Source: Solirubrobacterales bacterium
Lineage (GTDB): Bacteria > Actinomycetota > Thermoleophilia > Solirubrobacterales > Solirubrobacteraceae
Reading direction: 5' to 3'
DNA length: 7,929 nt
NCBI GenBank assembly: GCA_019240015.1
Contig: JAFAZB010000279.1
Span: 1-7,929, forward strand
The position numbers and the translations under genes were made by a program. The notes under the pieces are model-generated. The model saw only the letters and a program-made list of their open reading frames with translations. It was not told where the DNA came from and ran no database searches. Positions 5,138-7,929 of this stretch are shown here, piece after piece (position 1 is the stretch's first letter; every line of letters starts with the position of its first letter).

Positions 5138-6003
5138 TGGAGGCGACGAGGATCCCCGAGCCCAGCGAGCCGCGGCACGCGATCCGGATCGTCGGGATCT
5201 GGGCTGGGCTGACGGTGATCTGCGTGCCCCTGGTGATCTTCGTGCTGGGCCCGCACATTCCCCCTGGCCACGCCAGCCAGCAGTCCTCAGATCAGCATCA
5301 GATCAACGTCGTGCTGACGACGCTCGCCACGCCGATCGTGCTGATGGTGTGGGTCTACTTCGGCTACGCGATCACCGTCTTTCGCCAAGCCGGCGAGACG
5401 ATCGTCGACGGGCCACCGATCGACGGCAACGCCCGGATCCAGTTGACGTGGCTGAGCGTCACGAGCGCGATCGTGCTCGGGCTGGCGGTCTACGGGACGA
5501 TCGATCTGTTCAGCGCCTCGGCCGCCGGCGCCGGCGGCGGCCAGGGGCCGAATCCGCTCGCCAAGCCGGCCAACGTGGGCAGCGCGCTCGAGGTCCAGGT
5601 GATCGGCCAGCAGTGGCTGTGGACCTTCCGCTACCCGGGCTACGGCGGCGTAGAGACGGCCACGCTGGCGCTGCCCGTCAACCGTGAGATCGCGATCCAT
5701 GTCACCTCGCTCGACGTCGCGCACAGCTTCTGGGCCTACGAGCTCGGAGTGAAGGCCGACGCGATTCCCGGCAGCGACAACGTCGTGTACGTCAAGCCTG
5801 AGCAGATCCGGAGCTTCCAAGTCCGCTGTGCGGAGCTGTGCGGGCTGTGGCACGGGCACATGAACACCACCGGCCGCGTGTTGTCGCAGCCGGACTTCGG
5901 CAGCTGGATCGCGCAGCAGGAGCAGCAGTACGCAGCGGTCACCAAGCAGCTCCCCCCTTACTCCCACGTCTACTACCCGTCACCGCTCCGGAGGGCGCCG
6001 TGA
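5137..6003 (+). CDS. coxB: Cytochrome c oxidase subunit II
   Basis: This subunit accepts electrons from cytochrome c at a binuclear CuA centre on the outer face of the membrane and passes them to heme a in subunit I. The 288-residue protein has hydrophobic segments at about 17-38, 60-82 and 104-125; the first may be a signal-like helix, and the next two match the usual hairpin. The cupredoxin domain begins near 150 with LEVQVIGQQWLWTFRYP, which includes the aromatic patch used for electron entry. The CuA ligands are complete: H196 (VAHSFW), then C231, E233 (backbone ligand and Mg site), C235, H239 and M242 in CAELCGLWHGHM. There is no fused cytochrome c domain; the protein ends 46 residues after M242. 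Its ATG overlaps the previous stop (TGATG), and coxA begins one base after its own stop, so all three are probably co-translated. Confidence 0.95.
   Translation: MEATRIPEPSEPRHAIRIVGIWAGLTVICVPLVIFVLGPHIPPGHASQQSSDQHQINVVLTTLATPIVLMVWVYFGYAITVFRQAGETIVDGPPIDGNARIQLTWLSVTSAIVLGLAVYGTIDLFSASAAGAGGGQGPNPLAKPANVGSALEVQVIGQQWLWTFRYPGYGGVETATLALPVNREIAIHVTSLDVAHSFWAYELGVKADAIPGSDNVVYVKPEQIRSFQVRCAELCGLWHGHMNTTGRVLSQPDFGSWIAQQEQQYAAVTKQLPPYSHVYYPSPLRRAP
5990..5995 (+). promoter_or_regulatory. Shine-Dalgarno site of coxA
   Basis: GGAGGG lies nine bases before the ATG at 6005, inside the last codons of coxB. It is among the best ribosome binding sites in the window and fixes the coxA start, which is followed by a plausible polar N-terminus. 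Confidence 0.7.
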
Positions 6004-6004
6004 G

Positions 6005-7929
6005 ATGAGCACATCCGCCGGTGTACCACCCGCCACCCCGCAAGACCTCGAGCTGGAGCAGCCCAGCACGGGCCGCCAGCTGCTCGGGTTCAACATCCTC
6101 TGGGGAATCGTCGGCGGCGCAGCCGGCTACGCGCTCGGACACTGGTTGGGAACCAGGATCGGCAACCACATCCACGCACAGATGGCGACCGATCAGGACG
6201 ACATCGCGAACCTCTTGGGCTTGCTGCTGGCGACGGTCGGGTGGCTGATCGGGCTGGGGTTCTTCAACTACCCGGTGGGGAGGATGCTGGGTCGTCCGGC
6301 GACGCTGCGCGAGCGCGAGGAGCACGGGCCCTGGCGCTACTTCCGCCTGTGCACCGATCACAAGGTGGTGGCGATCCAGTACTTCGTCGCGGTGCTGTTC
6401 TTCTTCTTCGTCGGTGGCCTGAACGCGATGTTCATTCGCGGCGAGCTGACCAGCTCCAACGCCACCTTCATCCAGCCGGGCAACTACCTGACGCTGGTCG
6501 GGCTGCACGGCACGATGATGCTGATGATGATGTCGGCGGGGGTGCTGGGACCGCTCGGTAACTACCTGGTCCCGCTGATGATCGGCGCGCGACGGATGGC
6601 GTTCCCGCGCGTCGAGGCTCTGACCTTGTGGCTCACGGTGCTGGCTGGCTTCATCCTGCTCTCGGCGATCCTGATGGGCGGATTCGCAACCGGTTGGACC
6701 GGATACGCGCCGCTGGCCGATCAGGCCCGCGGAGGGATGGACGCCTACATCGTCTCGTTCGCGCTGATCGGCATCTCGCTGGCGCTGGTGGGACTCAACA
6801 TCATCGCCACCGTGATGACGCTGCGGGCCCCGGGGATGGTGTGGAACCGCTTGCCGATCTTCGTGTGGGGCCTGGTAACGACGTCGATCTTGGCGGTGCT
6901 CGCGGCGCCGGTACTGCTGGCGGCCCTGTTCATGACCGCGCTCGACCGCACGGTCGACACCTCGTTCTTCGTCTCCAGCGGTGGCGGCAGCCCGTTCCTG
7001 TGGGACAACCTGTTCTGGTTCTTCGGGCACCCGGAGGTCTACATCCTCGCGCTGCCGGGCTTTGGCATCGTGCTCGAGATCCTGCCCGTGTTCGCGCGCA
7101 AGCCGCTGTGGGGCTACCGCGTCGCGGTCTCCGGCATGTTCGGCGTCGCCCTGCTCAGCTTCATGGTCTGGCAGCACCACCTGTTCGTGAGCGGGATCAA
7201 TGCGAACCTGCGGCCGTTCTACATGTTCACCACCGAGCTGATCTCGATCCCGACCGGGATCATCTTCCTGATCGCGATGGGCACCCTGTGGCGAGCCCGG
7301 ATCCGATACACGGTCCCGATGCTGTTCTCGCTGGCGTTCTTCTTCAACTTCCTGATCGGGGGAGTCTCGGGCGTCTACCTGTCCGACGTGCCCAGCGACG
7401 TCACCACCCACGGCAGCTTCTTCGTGATGGCGCACTTCCACTACACGATCATGGGTGGGCTGGTGTTCGCGCTGATGGCGGGGATCTACTACTGGCTACC
7501 GAAGATGACCGGCTTCAAGCTCAACGAGACGCTCGGCAAGGTGCACTTCTGGATGATGTTCGTGTTCTTCAATCTCACCTTCTTCCCGCTGTTCATCGTC
7601 GGCCTGCGGGGGATGCCGCGGCGGGTGACCGCCTATGACCCGAGCCTGCACGGCCTCAACGTGTTCGTCTCGATCTCGGCCTTCTGCCTCGGCGCTTCGA
7701 TGCTCGTGCTGCTCGCCAACCTGGTGTGGTCGCTGATCCTCAAGCGCGAGCTGGCCGGCGCCAACCCGTGGCACTCGAAGTCGCTCGAGTGGCAGCTGCC
7801 CTCGCCGGTGCCGGTCTACAACTTCGAGCGGATCCCGGTCATCAACGCCGCGCCGTACGGCTACGGGCTCCCGGACGCGCCGCCCGTCGCCGACTTCGTC
7901 GGCCCCCGGGTCCCGGTCGGCGAGGGAGG
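6005..7929 (+). CDS. coxA: Cytochrome c oxidase subunit I (partial, runs off the window)
   Basis: The catalytic subunit of an aa3-type heme-copper oxidase reduces O2 to water at heme a3-CuB and pumps protons. The frame is open from ATG 6005 to the window end (641 codons, no stop). Residues 1-118 are an N-terminal extension with two extra predicted helices (about 26-48 and 67-87); the core begins at HKVVAIQYF (119). Heme a ligands are H168 (GLHGTMM) and H479; the heme a3 ligand is H477 (MAHFHY); CuB ligands are H342 (GHPEVY), H391 and H392 (WQHH). Y346 is the cross-linked tyrosine and E344 the D-channel glutamate, as in A1-type oxidases. GMPRR (536-540) gives the heme-propionate arginines. The usual D-channel Asp is R197, the K-channel Lys is I420 and the Mg-site Asp is G470. 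After the last core helix (about 553-579) comes the normal NPWHSKSLEWQLPSP tail. The C-terminus beyond 641 is unseen. Confidence 0.95.
   Translation, partial: MSTSAGVPPATPQDLELEQPSTGRQLLGFNILWGIVGGAAGYALGHWLGTRIGNHIHAQMATDQDDIANLLGLLLATVGWLIGLGFFNYPVGRMLGRPATLREREEHGPWRYFRLCTDHKVVAIQYFVAVLFFFFVGGLNAMFIRGELTSSNATFIQPGNYLTLVGLHGTMMLMMMSAGVLGPLGNYLVPLMIGARRMAFPRVEALTLWLTVLAGFILLSAILMGGFATGWTGYAPLADQARGGMDAYIVSFALIGISLALVGLNIIATVMTLRAPGMVWNRLPIFVWGLVTTSILAVLAAPVLLAALFMTALDRTVDTSFFVSSGGGSPFLWDNLFWFFGHPEVYILALPGFGIVLEILPVFARKPLWGYRVAVSGMFGVALLSFMVWQHHLFVSGINANLRPFYMFTTELISIPTGIIFLIAMGTLWRARIRYTVPMLFSLAFFFNFLIGGVSGVYLSDVPSDVTTHGSFFVMAHFHYTIMGGLVFALMAGIYYWLPKMTGFKLNETLGKVHFWMMFVFFNLTFFPLFIVGLRGMPRRVTAYDPSLHGLNVFVSISAFCLGASMLVLLANLVWSLILKRELAGANPWHSKSLEWQLPSPVPVYNFERIPVINAAPYGYGLPDAPPVADFVGPRVPVGEG

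Noticed and set aside
5939..7441. Minus-strand open frame of 500 codons across coxB and coxA
   Set aside because: It is opposite two certain oxidase genes; its extremely hydrophilic Gln/Asp/Arg/His-rich translation is what one gets from reading hydrophobic membrane segments in antisense.
6628..7638. Plus-strand open frame of 336 codons in another frame inside coxA
   Set aside because: It overlaps the frame that holds every heme and CuB ligand, and its Arg/Gly/Asp-rich product resembles nothing known.
1..7929. Defence system, CRISPR array, prophage, transposon or RNA gene
   Set aside because: I looked on both strands for spaced repeats, terminal inverted repeats, transposase or integrase motifs and tRNA-like arms and saw none; every long gene fits housekeeping, redox or respiration.

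Overview
This is a GC-rich window with dense, mostly same-strand genes, start codons that often touch the previous stop, and few clear Shine-Dalgarno sites. The protein families fit a high-GC actinobacterium, and the thiE-flanking membrane protein and the aa3-type oxidase genes suggest the Thermoleophilia/Solirubrobacterales. That placement is family-level inference from reading, not from a search.

Layout. Bases 1-209 are the 3' end of a thiamine-phosphate synthase gene, overlapped by a gene for a four-helix membrane protein (196-732). A short GC-rich spacer with a hairpin flanked by an 11-bp direct repeat leads to a complete dihydrolipoyl dehydrogenase gene (803-2173). A DsbA/HCCA-isomerase-like thioredoxin-fold protein (2178-2783) and an 84-residue protein of unknown function (2794-3048) follow closely. 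The last junction carries a 14-bp tandem duplication that creates a five-codon mini-ORF and an apparent Shine-Dalgarno site. A separate gene (3105-4124) encodes an unrecognised protein with a helical N-terminus, a long acidic linker and a basic, PH-like C-terminal domain. A small one-helix membrane protein is convergent to it on the minus strand (4137-4358).

Respiratory cluster. From about 4487 to the window edge there is a tight plus-strand operon: a membrane-anchored cupredoxin-like protein with an incomplete CuA motif, cytochrome c oxidase subunit II with a complete CuA site (5137-6003), and subunit I (6005 to beyond 7929). Subunit II takes electrons from cytochrome c at CuA and passes them to heme a and the heme a3-CuB centre of subunit I. 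The cupredoxin-like protein may help deliver copper or be an accessory subunit.

The most notable observation is in subunit I. All metal ligands are present, but by manual alignment the D-channel entry Asp is Arg (R197), the K-channel Lys is Ile (I420) and the Mg-site Asp is Gly (G470). It also has a 118-residue N-terminal extension with two extra helices. I saw no mobile element, CRISPR array, tRNA, rRNA or defence system. The longest non-coding stretch is about 128 bases (4359-4486), so no gap exceeds 300 bases.
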